From Sabethes cyaneus (lineage: Eukaryota > Arthropoda > Insecta > Diptera > Culicidae): 64,000 nt of DNA. The stretch is from positions 155,703,142 to 155,767,141 of the forward strand of contig NC_071354.1 in assembly GCF_943734655.1 (NCBI RefSeq), given 5' to 3'. Position numbers and translations under genes: made by a program. Below the pieces are notes generated by a model. The model was not told where the DNA came from, searched no databases, and saw only the letters and a list, made by a program, of their open reading frames with translations. This document shows positions 50,301 through 56,812 of the stretch, piece after piece (within the stretch, counting starts at the first letter, position 1; each line of letters opens with the position of its first letter).

Positions 50301-53088
50301 TCTGCGAAACATTTGGCGCTCAAACCAGATCACTCTACGTACGAAAACCCGAATCTTTAATTCAAACGTTAAATCCGTACTGCTGTATGCCTGCGAAACG
50401 TGGTGCGTCTCAGCGGAGACAACGCAAAAACTGCAGGTATTCATTAACCGGTGCCTGCGATATATTATTCGTGCCTGGTGGCCTGATAATTGGATATCCA
50501 ATGAGGAACTCCATCGTCGGTGTCATCAACGGCCGATAGCCACAGAAATTCGTGAGCGTAGGTGGAAGTGGATCGGACACACCTTGAGGAAAGGAGCGAA
50601 CGAGGTTTGCAGAGCAGCACTCGACTGGAATCCACAAGGACAGCGTAGAAGAGGCAGACCCAGAGGCTCATGGCGACGGAGCTTAGCCAACGACATCCGG
50701 GCTGTAGACGAGAACCTGTCCTGGCGACAGGTAAAAGCCATGGCGGGTAACCGTCAGCAGTGGAGATCTCTGATTTCATCCCTTTGTTCTGCCGGACCGG
50801 CGGACATGGACACATAATACACATTCCAACGTTACGGGACACTATCCTTACTATGCAAATCAGTTCTGCACACAATATTTTTAGTGCACCTCGGGAAAAA
50901 AATCAGCAAAAAATGTGTTTTGATAGAGCATTTTATAACTCAGTAAATATGCAATCTAACAAGAAATAGTCTTCAGCGACAATAATAAAAAAAATCAAAT
51001 GAGAGTGACTATAATTTCCCCGATCGCGTTTGGAATTGTCTTGTATCCTACGGCTATCAAGAGTGCATTTCTAGATTTTCTAGTTTTTATTTTCGAGTAA
51101 TCGAAAAACCAAAAGTGAAAAACATTAGCAGAAAAGATTAATTGATTGTAACTATTTCAAATAGTCGAAGCGATAAATGTAATTAGTTGTAATACATTCT
51201 AATCAATTAATATACGGAGAGTGTAAGTGAAAGATGCTCAAATAATATTTGAAAAATTCCAAAATGAACCACTGCCACTACAGCGTGGATCGAACAAGTG
51301 TTTCTAAAGCATACAATTTCCGAACCGATATACCTAAGCATAGCTAATAGCATAAACACGCGTGAATGCGGTCTACGTGACTTCGCGCTATGTTGCTATG
51401 GCGCGTGAACATAGGCGTAGCCTTTTTCATCGATGTTGTTATACATTATTTCGTCCGAAATGTGCATCGTGTGACAGGATGGTGAACTGCTCCACCGCGC
51501 GGCTTCACCGAGCTGGCGTCTCAGACCAGAGCTGCCAGGTCTATAACTTTGTCTGTGTTGTGTAGTTATTTAAAACAATTCCTAAACAAATACGACAAAT
51601 ATGTAACCACACGACATTGTAGTGTACAACAGTGATAACACATTACGTTCGTTTTAGTAACAGGCAACATCGAAAAAATCTTGAGATCAAGCTAAATAAG
51701 TGTTTTTCGTTTCAATACAAAATCAGAAGAAATTTAAATTCTGATTTTCGTGCAAACATAGTTATATTTAACGCTAAAATAGAAACGGCCTAAACTATTT
51801 ATTTTTATTTTTTCATATCCAGTACTCTACTTATTTTTGTTTTTAATCTTCTGATCACACAGAAAACATACTGCTGAAAAAATATGGAAGCAGATCATTT
51901 TGTCTTAAAGTACTTCAAGAATTACAGAACAATTTTCGTTTCTTGAATTTTCGTGTTCAAATGATACAAACGCATAGTCAGTATATACTATGATGGCGCT
52001 GAAACGTGAAGTACACTGATTTGAACGCTCTCTCGAGACAATTTTACCCGTTACAGGGTTAATAGAGATATGCAGATATTCAAAATTCTATAGGTATTTT
52101 TATATTTTTGTTGTCTTAACGTAGATTAGATAAACATATTAAAAAATCTTTCTGATCTTTCTTCTGATCTACAGAAAATGAAAACAGTAACTAAGAATTT
52201 CTTTTTTGGCATTCGTAAAATCATCATCAGATCTACGGATATAGCCAAATACCTATTCTTTTTTGGAACAACACAGCAGTTTTATTACACAAATTTAAAC
52301 ATCGGTTTAACACATTAAGATCTACATCTGTGCTATGTCAAATAGTGGGAATAAAAGAGTGTATGATTGCATAATGCATACATACATGCCCTGAAGGTAA
52401 AATTACAACGATTTAAAACTTCTTACTTTTTATTCAGATTTAAGGACTAATCGTTCAGTAATCGCGGGAATTATTAATAGTCCAATATTACATAATAAAA
52501 TTGTTACTGTTCAGAGCAATTTTGTCATAAATGGAGTTGCATTTTATGCAACAAGTCCCATCCTATGCCAACCATATGCGGTAAATAAAACTACGCGTAT
52601 AAAATACAATAGACGAAAAATAAACACTTTTTGCAACACTATTTATATAAAAGCGTAATAATTTTCACGCGAGATTCCGTCCGAGAGTGAACTGATAGCA
52701 AGCAATGTCACTGTGCGTTCACCGGGTGCTGAAAAAGTCTATATATCGTATTGTCATCGCACTGCTACTGTCGTAATCGAATTTCTGCTGGCATGTGGTA
52801 GCAAAGCACTAATCCTACCTTTACGACTATTGACGTATTTGAAAAAACCGTGCTTGATTTGTTAAGCAATTTTGGATAAGTAGAATGGTTAAACATTACT
52901 TTAATAGAAACATTCGATCACTTGAATCACTACATCACACATGCTTTTGCCAAAGATATAAGCACAATTATTTTTAGATAAGCACCTCACATGATTTAAC
53001 CAATTTTTGCCTTTAGTTGCTTACCCCATTCAAGACCGGTGACATAACCGATGAACAAGAAACAGAGAATTAGAATCGGATTTCTCAT
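29378..53088 (-). CDS. cue: Cueball-like LDLR-B/EGF type I membrane protein
   Basis: Coding exons on the - strand: 53088-53025, 31772-30248, 29850-29580 and 29515-29378. They total 1998 bp, or 665 residues plus stop, with GT-AG borders and split codons that join exactly (phases 1, 2 and 0). Exon 1 encodes a signal peptide (M1 to about G18, core ILILCFLFIGYV). Exon 2 encodes YWTD/LDL-receptor class B repeats (IYFSD, LYWTE, MYWTN, IYWVE, LYWID; about residues 60-270), then four to five cysteine-rich EGF modules (about 330-525). Exon 3 encodes the transmembrane segment (about 553-574, AFTASLLILAVILYMV) followed by RR. Exons 3-4 encode a ~90-residue cytoplasmic tail. Cueball family proteins are single-pass membrane proteins needed in the fly germ line and other tissues. 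The domain order supports orthology, but another LDLR-B/EGF paralogue cannot be excluded. Intron 1 is ~21 kb and holds most of the mobile elements between 32 and 51 kb. Confidence 0.8.
32579..33516 (-). pseudogene. Mariner-like (Tc1/mariner) transposase relic with intact inverted repeats
   Basis: Terminal inverted repeats ACGGGTGGCAACTAAAATTT lie at both ends and are flanked by TA (32577-32578 and 33517-33518). On the - strand, an N-terminal helix-turn-helix region starts at the ATG near 33352 (MASKQEAF, then a frame change to YTVQHLKSKYVAPSSVYHIL), and the C-terminal end is recognisable (LVYKHNWGAANCKQLIERF, KLRRTADYG; 32865-32705). The 938-bp length, frame breaks and missing catalytic core indicate internal deletion. 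It sits in cueball intron 1. Confidence 0.8.
33960..34036. repeat. 12-bp perfect hairpin followed by an (AAAAG)n tract
   Basis: CTCACGGCAACA (33960-33971) pairs exactly with TGTTGCCGTGAG (33976-33987) across a 4-nt loop. About 23 bp later comes an (AAAAG)n run (34011-34036). The arrangement resembles the 3' end of a non-autonomous element, but no matching 5' end was found. Confidence 0.5.
35116..35137 (+). repeat. 22-nt poly-A tract
   Basis: A clean run of 22 A follows an AATAAA hexamer at 35097-35102 by about 14 bp. The order hexamer then A-run suggests the 3' end of a retrocopied RNA on the + strand. I could not identify its source or a target duplication. Confidence 0.5.
36230..36965 (+). 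pseudogene. Ty3/gypsy-type retrotransposon relic (gag knuckle, protease, RNase H)
   Basis: Three decayed domains are legible. A CCHC knuckle remnant lies near 36365-36480, with NQVNHNED before a lost cysteine context. A retroviral-type aspartic protease core LDTASDITAIS, with the D-T-A/S triad, lies at 36521-36555. An RNase H remnant around 36805-36955 shows IIIAANAS and a VEHRKSKT-like stretch. The reverse transcriptase between protease and RNase H is deleted and frames are broken. No LTR was recognised. Confidence 0.6.
37030..37440 (-). pseudogene. Family A LINE fragment (reverse-transcriptase region)
   Basis: On the - strand, 37401-37195 reads FPGKLTGLIEVTMYGVQCC, a region near FETRRELQQCDCISCLLFN (the GLRQGD block, degraded) and RGTI, homologous to 13280-13090 of the better copy. 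It ends shortly before the BEL insertion site. Confidence 0.7.
37509..37775 (+). repeat. BEL/Pao 5' LTR
   Basis: 267 bp, TG...CA ends. It contains a TATATAAAC-type promoter word near 37571 and AATAAAGA near 37627, a plausible polyadenylation signal. It reads identical to the 3' LTR. Confidence 0.93.
37799..43111 (+). CDS. BEL/Pao Gag-Pol polyprotein, 1770 residues, intact
   Basis: The ATG lies 23 bp after the 5' LTR and the stop 25 bp before the 3' LTR. Domains in order: Gag with a DUF1759-like core (about 150-330; LPQLNIPVFNGERKNWRSF); cysteine-rich knuckles from C365, including C398-x2-C401-x4-H406-x4-C411; an aspartic protease with IDSGS (D500); a reverse transcriptase with YVDD at 912-915; an RNase H with FSDAS (D1088) and TDST; an integrase with an HHCC-like zinc region (C-x2-C before LKAKTAQQ) and catalytic D1476, D1542 and E1594; and a C-terminal DUF5641-like tail with NRLDHWEKVQRY. 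The polyprotein would be processed to assemble particles and integrate cDNA. No stop or frameshift is present, and key catalytic residues are all in place. Confidence 0.95.
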   Translation: MDTAATENLASKRKVIYAKVKWELSVAENIRCRKPSAAEVLERRSKLTELANHFDAIQTAIEEETAHLEDVASVFNHRLLFDEVYFQVKDIYTQYLEEKQENSSVRSSNSEGTSDLRDAIKALLETQQAVLARQPALEIQSVKHEPHINVKLPQLNIPVFNGERKNWRSFKDLFEGTIHNRTDLKDSVKMQYLFSYIDGEAKRMVNSFPISDANYHEAWETLIAHYDKNKYTVFALIREFLEQPSASNTNGLKKLVNVSDDVIRQLKALGNEYETRDPWLIHLLLDKVDKDTRSLWAQKIIDIENPSFMDFLDFLQKRCDALETCSAFVKKTSFDIVKKENPRASGNERKLQAFHTAAAATPISCAKCSNDHPVYQCESFKAMDVPARRQLALSSRLCYNCLRPSHTAKHCTSKSVCHIAQCKQRHHTLLCRRDVKRPEQQNDAVIEPEEQNTEESSISANAAQAVISSSEPSTFSLLPTVVANIKGVDGKSNEVRILIDSGSQASLITEACVKRLGLQRINAKVEVTGVNGEVVGTTAGKVSLIVSSRFDDSDTITTQAYVLGKLTATLPCQQFSASDMPYLKGLQLADPRFNKSSSVDVILGADVFLSILRSGQVKNLNGIPVAQRSIFGWMVAGRISKQECLHTNHSVINVHQEFDIDRTLRMFWEDQELRNSQPLTEEEKRVINHFESTFTRTEGGRFIVKLPLDDSKQKLGESLTAAVKRLRAMERRFQNDENFMVRYTTFMQEYIRLGHMQLIPDSEIAVDQSRSCYLPHHGVIKEDSLTTKLRVVFDGSCVTSSGVSLNDLLLSAPNINADLFDALLRFRSYPIVFTADVEKMYRQVLVHPDDTDYQRIVWRDSPDMPIQHFRLLTVTYGLKNSGFLAMAALKKAAEVHEKQYPEAVERIKKHTYVDDLTSGADSAQEAMVLIKQINEILHDAGFILRKWSSNSATVLDSLSDVNVNAKPINLPDEQNSVKALGIHWLPEEDVFTFKVNFRVDGPNTKHQLLSDTARLFDPFGWFAPVIIRAKILYQHCWLYDLNWHDPLPPCIEDAWVEMKQNLWQLEQVKIPRWMANFHGRIELHGFSDASEEAYAAVVYMRSTDEDGRIHVSLIAAKTKVAPVKQVTIPRLELNAAELLAKLMKQVAEPLERFQVQQYAWTDSTIVLQWLSNHPRKWNTYVANRASTILDILPRRHWGHVSTHENPADCASRGLNPSELVDHPLWWSGPHWLAADSSSWKHNVPPEDFDDGTLEVRKRFQTLNTMIKLPGTSFEIERQILERKSTLHAACRQLAYVNRFITNMKAQRSKQSKLSGTITLTELHEARLQYARLAQHDVYAREMDSLKGGSEVFCKSKISDMYPFLDSDGTMRVGGRLQHSARPFRIMHPVILPKEHRVTRLLIEELHVQNCHAGPSLLTATINQYYYVKGCQDVVKQVIRNCVKCCRLKAKTAQQLMGSLPAARVTAYRPFAHVGVDYAGPILIRCSNTRGERSMKGYIVVFVCLSTKAVHLEAAGDLTTATFLGALKRMIARRGYCNEIWSDNGTNLVGADRQLRETYTALMSHGKDAERFLSSLGIQWRFISPSSPHQGGIWEAAVKSAKGLLRPIVGNEKLTFEELTTVLCQIEACLNSRPLCPMSSSPDNCEALTPGHFLVGQPLNLLPEPDVLRVQMNRLDHWEKVQRYTIQFWNRWRNEYLATLQSRGKWRTRQENIKPGQLVLVKSDNVPPSAWELARVSAVHPDQQGLVRIVTLRRGKTEYQRPVQKLCPLPD
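43136..43402 (+). repeat. BEL/Pao 3' LTR
   Basis: Same 267 bp as the 5' LTR. It follows the purine-rich tract and is followed by the TAAGG duplication. Confidence 0.93.
45471..45545 (-). repeat. tRNA-like (SINE-like) segment
   Basis: On the - strand TGGTTTAGCGGTA (45520-45532) is a good A-box. A degenerate B-box region, GGGATTCCCG, lies at 45470-45479. It has no complete cloverleaf and looks like a decayed tRNA-derived SINE head. Confidence 0.35.
46560..46880. other. GC-richer block with CCAA repeats, possible promoter or UTR exon
   Basis: This ~300-bp island stands out from AT-rich flanks and contains a run of CCAA-type repeats (46696-46722). It has no open frame of note. It could be a regulatory element or non-coding exon within the cueball intron; nothing seen decides this. 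Confidence 0.25.
47370..47720. repeat. AATTTCAA low-complexity tract
   Basis: Words such as AATTTCAA, CAAGTTCAATTT and TTTGAAATTG recur irregularly. Composition and words resemble the tract at 16610-16770. Non-coding. Confidence 0.5.
47911..50817 (+). CDS. Family B LINE endonuclease/reverse-transcriptase ORF (N-terminus missing)
   Basis: 968 codons are open from the truncation point to TAA 50815-50817. APE-endonuclease motifs: LGLSEVRW (catalytic E), QCYAPTD, MGDFNAKIG, NQIDHICIS and SDHHLVIAE. Reverse-transcriptase motifs: NWRGITLL, QAGFRAGRSCVDH, FVDFEKAFDRL (block A), GVRQGCILSPLL (block B), DLADDIVLLA (block C, ADD), FQYLGS. The C-terminal region has RRWKWIGHTLRKG. The endonuclease WN motif and natural start are lost. 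The first in-frame ATG, M70 at 48118, is internal to the endonuclease, so no functional start is present. Confidence 0.88.
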   Translation: MAQLAREASRLKLEILGLSEVRWPGTGEHRTSSGQVLLYSGIRGENATRERGVGFLLSPGAHAALMKWEPINERIIVARFRTRVRNLTAIQCYAPTDAADLQEKESFYSQLNSVVEKIPKGDIQIHMGDFNAKIGSNNADLERVMGRHGLGEMSENGELFTEFCGNNDMVIGGSLFPHRPVHKVTWVSRDGRTENQIDHICISRKWRRSLLDVRNKRSADIASDHHLVIAEIRLRVARVQRREEKVGCRYDVRRLENPEVKRAFVEQLESRASELPSGGTVEEQWTGIKNAFITTSDETLGKARSGRREWISDETWRKIDERREAKAGIERARTRSAKTAARQRYAELERAVKRACRRDKRAWTNSLAEQGETAAANGDIRLLYDISRRLSGARMNTKMPLKDRAGQLLTDRTEQLKRWTEHFEQLFRVSNVRDQQNQQRTTPTVRRMNRVNSEAPSLDEIVAAIKSMKSNRAPGIDRISAEMLKADPSLSAQMMHQLFSNIWETATFPVDWMQGILVKVPKKGDLTECGNWRGITLLCITLKVLCKVILNRIQEKIDATLRRQQAGFRAGRSCVDHITTLRIILEQINEFQDSLLLVFVDFEKAFDRLNHENIWSALRRRGVPDKLVHLIEAQYEAFSCKVLHDGVLSDPIRVTAGVRQGCILSPLLFLIVMDEILVGAIDSRPNRGLPWNPLTMEQLNDLDLADDIVLLAQRRNDMQSKLDDLSESSQAAGLTVNVAKTKSMVVNTDNSTNFTVAGQQVEQVAVFQYLGSQTTPDGGTKTDIATRIRKARGAFAGLRNIWRSNQITLRTKTRIFNSNVKSVLLYACETWCVSAETTQKLQVFINRCLRYIIRAWWPDNWISNEELHRRCHQRPIATEIRERRWKWIGHTLRKGANEVCRAALDWNPQGQRRRGRPRGSWRRSLANDIRAVDENLSWRQVKAMAGNRQQWRSLISSLCSAGPADMDT
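47911..50818 (+). mobile_element. Family B LINE, 5'-truncated, intact frame, 13-bp target duplication
   Basis: The insert lies between exact direct repeats ACACATTCCAACG at 47898-47910 and 50819-50831. It begins inside the coding region (LAQLARE, about 20 codons after the start seen at 21683) and ends just past the stop codon. It lacks the TAAG-repeat tail of the 24600 copy. The frame is open throughout, so the insertion is young, but without leader and start codon it is unlikely to be expressed on its own. Antisense in cueball intron 1. Confidence 0.92.
50832..53024. other. AT-rich intron sequence next to cueball exon 1
   Basis: No gene was recognised. The block at 51360-51570 is GC-richer and contains CAGAGCTGCCAGGT (51527-51540), matching the first bases of the hAT MITE terminus at 3425, without a partner end. 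Nothing else stands out. Confidence 0.35.
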
Positions 53089-53099
53089 TTTCAACACAC

Positions 53100-53150
53100 T
53101 AGATAACTCTTCACACCACACAACAGAACTTTTTTTCTTACACTGATTTT
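53100..53150 (-). promoter_or_regulatory. Candidate cueball initiator
   Basis: On the - strand an ATCAGTG arthropod initiator has its +1 A at 53144, giving a 56-nt 5' UTR before the ATG at 53088. No TATA box is at -30. The downstream element position (+28) reads GGTGT, one mismatch from consensus. This is a motif match only. Confidence 0.3.
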
Positions 53151-54654
53151 ATGTTTTAGATAACTTTGAACTGTTATCTGAAAATCTAAAATATCACTAA
53201 AACAGCAGAATGCCAAATTAAAACACTGCCACTCTCTAGAGCACTTGCGGCAGAGGGCCAAAGACCGAAACCAATAGACGGTTTGAATACGACCGCACGA
53301 GTCGAAGCTTAGTTCACGATGAACACATCCGTCTTCTTCAGCATTCGGATATCGACTAAACCTCGGTGAAGTGACAGTAGCTGAAAGTATTACAACTATA
53401 TACGTGCACCAACCGTGTTCATCGTGTTCACCGCATGGCTTAGCTATATACTTATATTTTTCAACAGCGAATCAGATCCATCCATTCGCAGTGAGAATGA
53501 GACAAGCCCCCATGAATCAAACAGCCGATTGATTCAAGGTATGTTCAAAAGTAATGTTTATGGGTATGTGACCGGCACTGAAATCCTCTTTGCGCGGTTT
53601 TAATGCCTAGCTGCAAACTTTCATTCGCTTTTACTGATTTTTACACACTTTTAGTTATTTGTTCCGTTTTTATCGGACTTTGGATTAGATTTTAGAGTAA
53701 CTTAGTTTTAGTGGTTTTATTAACATGTTTTAGATTCATTGCAGATACGGATAGGACTTCAGTTTTCGCCACCTTAGGGGTTCAAAAGTGTTTTATTGAT
53801 ATTTCAATGTCATTATTAGCATAACATGTTCAATAATTTAAACACAGTTATGTACTGAACCAATATAATATGACTCCAAACCCTTAAGGGTTATATAACT
53901 CAAATTGGCATTATTTTCAGTTGGTATCGTTAGATTAAAACGATTTAAACATAATCCACTTTTCACCATTGACGAATTTCAATGGACCGTTACTCAGTAC
54001 ATCGTGGGAACCAGTTACGCGGTTGTTTCTTAACGGAAATCCATCCTGTTTTCACTGTTCAACTGAAAATTAATTTAATTTTTCGGAAAAACCTGATTTA
54101 ATCCATCTAGTCGTGAAAGGAGTCTTTGTTATACGGTCTTACTTGCTATTCGAGATAGAAATCGACACGTTTTCGGAACAAAATTCATCTATTGGTTAAC
54201 GTTGCGTAGTGTGTTGGTTTACATAATTTTTTTTGGAAATTAAATAAGTCTACCAAATTTGATCAAAATAGGAGCACTTATAAATTTTGATAGTTCCTTT
54301 TTTCATGAAAAGCTGCAGTTGAGATATTTATGGTAACGGCTTTGAAAATCTGATTTCGATAACAACAATACTGAAGTTTTTATTCGCTGTGTGATTGTTC
54401 TCAACACGCGCGAAGAATAACTCCTATGAAAATAATAAAATAGGTAGGTACTTACCTTTCGTGTAATGATCAGTAATAAAGGTTTCCATAGCTTGTTCCT
54501 GGCGTTGTTATTTTTGTAAGATCGCAATGACTTGTAGAGTATGGGATGTTCTCGGGCAGCTAATAATATCTTTTCCTTTATCTGAAAAAAAAATCAAATT
54601 ATTCGTTAGAAATGATGAATCTAAAGCTCTAAAGATCATATTTTATTTTCGATA
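53151..54654. other. Upstream flank of cueball
   Basis: AT-rich, without recognised genes or element ends. 53220-53340 is GC-richer and may be part of the cueball promoter region. Confidence 0.35.
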
Positions 54655-55705
54655 CACACGCTGTATAGAGCCGGGGAGGGCTCGTGCTGTTTCGAGCAGT
54701 TGTCTCAATTCAACTCGATATTGGGCCACTGGTCGCTAATTTCCCAGATGCCTGAGAAGTCTATCGAATATTCAGCTTACCACCGCTCGAAAGTGCAATC
54801 ATAGTTATTCCAACTCGCTTTTGTGGTTTTGTATTTTTTGAAGCAGTTTTGACTAACATTGCCTGCATTCGAAGTTCCTTTTCCTTGGCATTCGGTATTT
54901 GTGCAAATTCTCCTTAGTTACAAAACTTAGACAATTTTTCCAAGTCATTCTTTTTCTCTCCACCGTTTGTTGATATTCCCTATCAAACCAATCAACCCTC
55001 TCAACCAGAGCGTCTTCTACCCCAACCGTCGTCAAGGGCAAGGGTTGAAGAACCTTATTCCTCGGAAGAAGATAGTATCGTATCCAATATTCGCGCGTAG
55101 TTCTCGGTACTTTGCAGATTATACATTGTTCAGATGACCTCCAGATGATTTTGTAAAAATCTTTGCGTAGGAAAAGGTGCTTTGGTTCACCATACCTCGG
55201 GAAGCTGCGAAGTTTATATATCATTAGCCGTTATCGTTCGTGTCGGTGTGCAGGCAGTGGCGCTCGATCACAGGTCGATACATTTCTCCCCTACGGAACT
55301 ACGCATTCATATCCCCATATCATGCGTAGAACTCTTCCTTCTTATCGTTGAGTCTCTACCCTAGTGCGGGTAGTACATGTTAATGATGTAATTGAAGAAA
55401 CGTCATTTATCCTCAATAGACACATCATCTCGTCGATCGCCTTTCAATCTATCGCGCGATTCTGTGTTCTACTCAATGCTACAAAACCTGTTCCAAGTTT
55501 GTTGGTAGTGCCACCGCTCTGGGAAAACCTGGCCTTTCGGCAGCGGATCTTCCAAGCCTTCTCTCCTTTGCGAAAGATTTCCTGCAGAACTACGATGCCA
55601 CCTACGAAATTCAGCGATCTGAGCTTTCAATTACCGGATTTCCACTCGTCGTTCTTGTTTTGCCGCCTAGCTCGATACCGAATATTCCGATCCGTGTTTG
55701 CTTGA
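54655..55705 (-). pseudogene. Family A LINE relic, internally deleted
   Basis: 54655-54770 matches the 3' end of the family (compare 11575-11690). 54850-55600 matches the endonuclease and linker region on the - strand, for example the DFYKIIWRSSEQ-like piece corresponding to IHHKYTWRSPNQ. The reverse transcriptase between them is missing. No long frame survives. Confidence 0.6.
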
Positions 55706-55743
55706 ATGTTCGTAGAAATCATTGTTTAGGTGTCCATGGAGCA

Positions 55744-55862
55744 AGGGCCTTAACAGAATGCTGCGTCAACGCATCCGTTACCGTCAATTTGACAGTAAAC
55801 CCATGGGCAAACTGTCATAATAACGTTGACGGACGCGTTGACGCAGCATTTTGTTTGGCCCT
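55744..55862. mobile_element. 119-bp hairpin MITE
   Basis: Arms of about 52 bp (55744-55795 and 55811-55862) pair with few mismatches, centred on ACCCATGGGC. Both start AGGGCC and share ATGCTGCGTCAACGC. The flanks give at most a 2-bp CA repeat, so the superfamily is unclear. Confidence 0.6.
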
Positions 55863-56130
55863 CAATTTGCGGTTACGTCACTAACGAGAATGGCATTAGC
55901 TGTAGCTCGTTTGTGTAGGTTTGAGAGGGGAGCAAACAGTGGGGGAGAGGATCCGGGTGTTTGGAATTTGTTATTATTCCTACTGCAAACAGCTTCAGCG
56001 AGGGCCCCAGCAGCTGACTCAAAATTTTATCATGCGAATTATTCCATTGTTCAGGACACGCCTAAATAACCGTCGAAACACCACTTTTTTTAATTGAGCC
56101 GCCCGCTCAGGATCAGACGCTGTCGTGAGC
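55863..56130. other. Unassigned spacer between LINE pieces
   Basis: No recognised gene; probably decayed LINE-flanking sequence. Confidence 0.3.
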
Positions 56131-56812
56131 AGCTTCTGCCGTCCAAAGACGAAGCCTGTTGAACAAGGTTTCTCCAGTTAACTCGATTGTGGACTACCAC
56201 TCTCCAATTCCTCGATCACCCTTCGCCAGATCTCGCTCCACCTGGTCTAACCATTTTGTTCGCTGCGCTCCTTGTCGTCTTGTTCCTACCGGATTTGAGG
56301 CAAACATCATCTTTGCAGGGTAGTCGTCCGGCATTCTTGCAACACGCCCTTCCCATCGTATCCGTCCAGCTTTAGCAACCTTTTGGATACTGGGTTCACT
56401 ATAGAGCTGCGCGAGTTCATGATTCATCCTTCGCCTCCATATTTCGTTCTCCTGTATGCCGCCGAAGATCGATCTTAGTACTTGTCTTTCGAAATCTACG
56501 TGCACTCGCAGGCCCTCCTCGAGCGTTGTCCATGTGTCATGCCCGTAGAGAACAATCGGTCCAATAAACGTCTTGTACAGGGTACAATTTGTACGGAGTC
56601 TGCTCTACCGCAATTGCTTGTGGAGTCCAAAGTAAGCACGACTTCCGCTGATAATACGCCTCGGAATCGCACGGCTGGTGTCATTGTCCGCCGTGGGCTA
56701 ACGTAGACTCATTACCGTTGATCATTATACTACTACCCAAGCGGCGTCGGTCGGCCTCGGTCCCGCTGGCCAGAATGTAGTTTAGACGTATTTACCTTTA
56801 ACGAAATCTGTC
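56131..56812 (-). pseudogene. Family A LINE 3' fragment (C-terminal RT region)
   Basis: On the - strand 56505-56194 reads FERQVLRSIFGG, MNHELAQLYSEPSIQK and RIRWEGRVARMPDDYPAKM, homologous to 12650-12340. Upstream, the 'ILIDGDEF' region is present but broken. It directly abuts the 3' end of the next copy, giving two 3' ends in tandem. Confidence 0.75.

Larger units (their letters stand above)
31773..53024 (-). other. Cueball intron 1 (21,252 bp), transposon-laden
   Basis: The donor is GTAAGCAAC on the - strand (53024 downward) and the acceptor is TTCTTGCAG (AG at 31774-31773). It contains the mariner relic, the gypsy relic, a family A fragment, the BEL/Pao element and the intact family B LINE, with plain AT-rich sequence between them. 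BEL and family B lie antisense to cueball. I see no other host exon in it. Confidence 0.75.

Noticed and set aside
51527..51540. CAGAGCTGCCAGGT resembling a hAT end
   Set aside because: Only 14 bp and no partner inverted end or duplication nearby, so not called an element.
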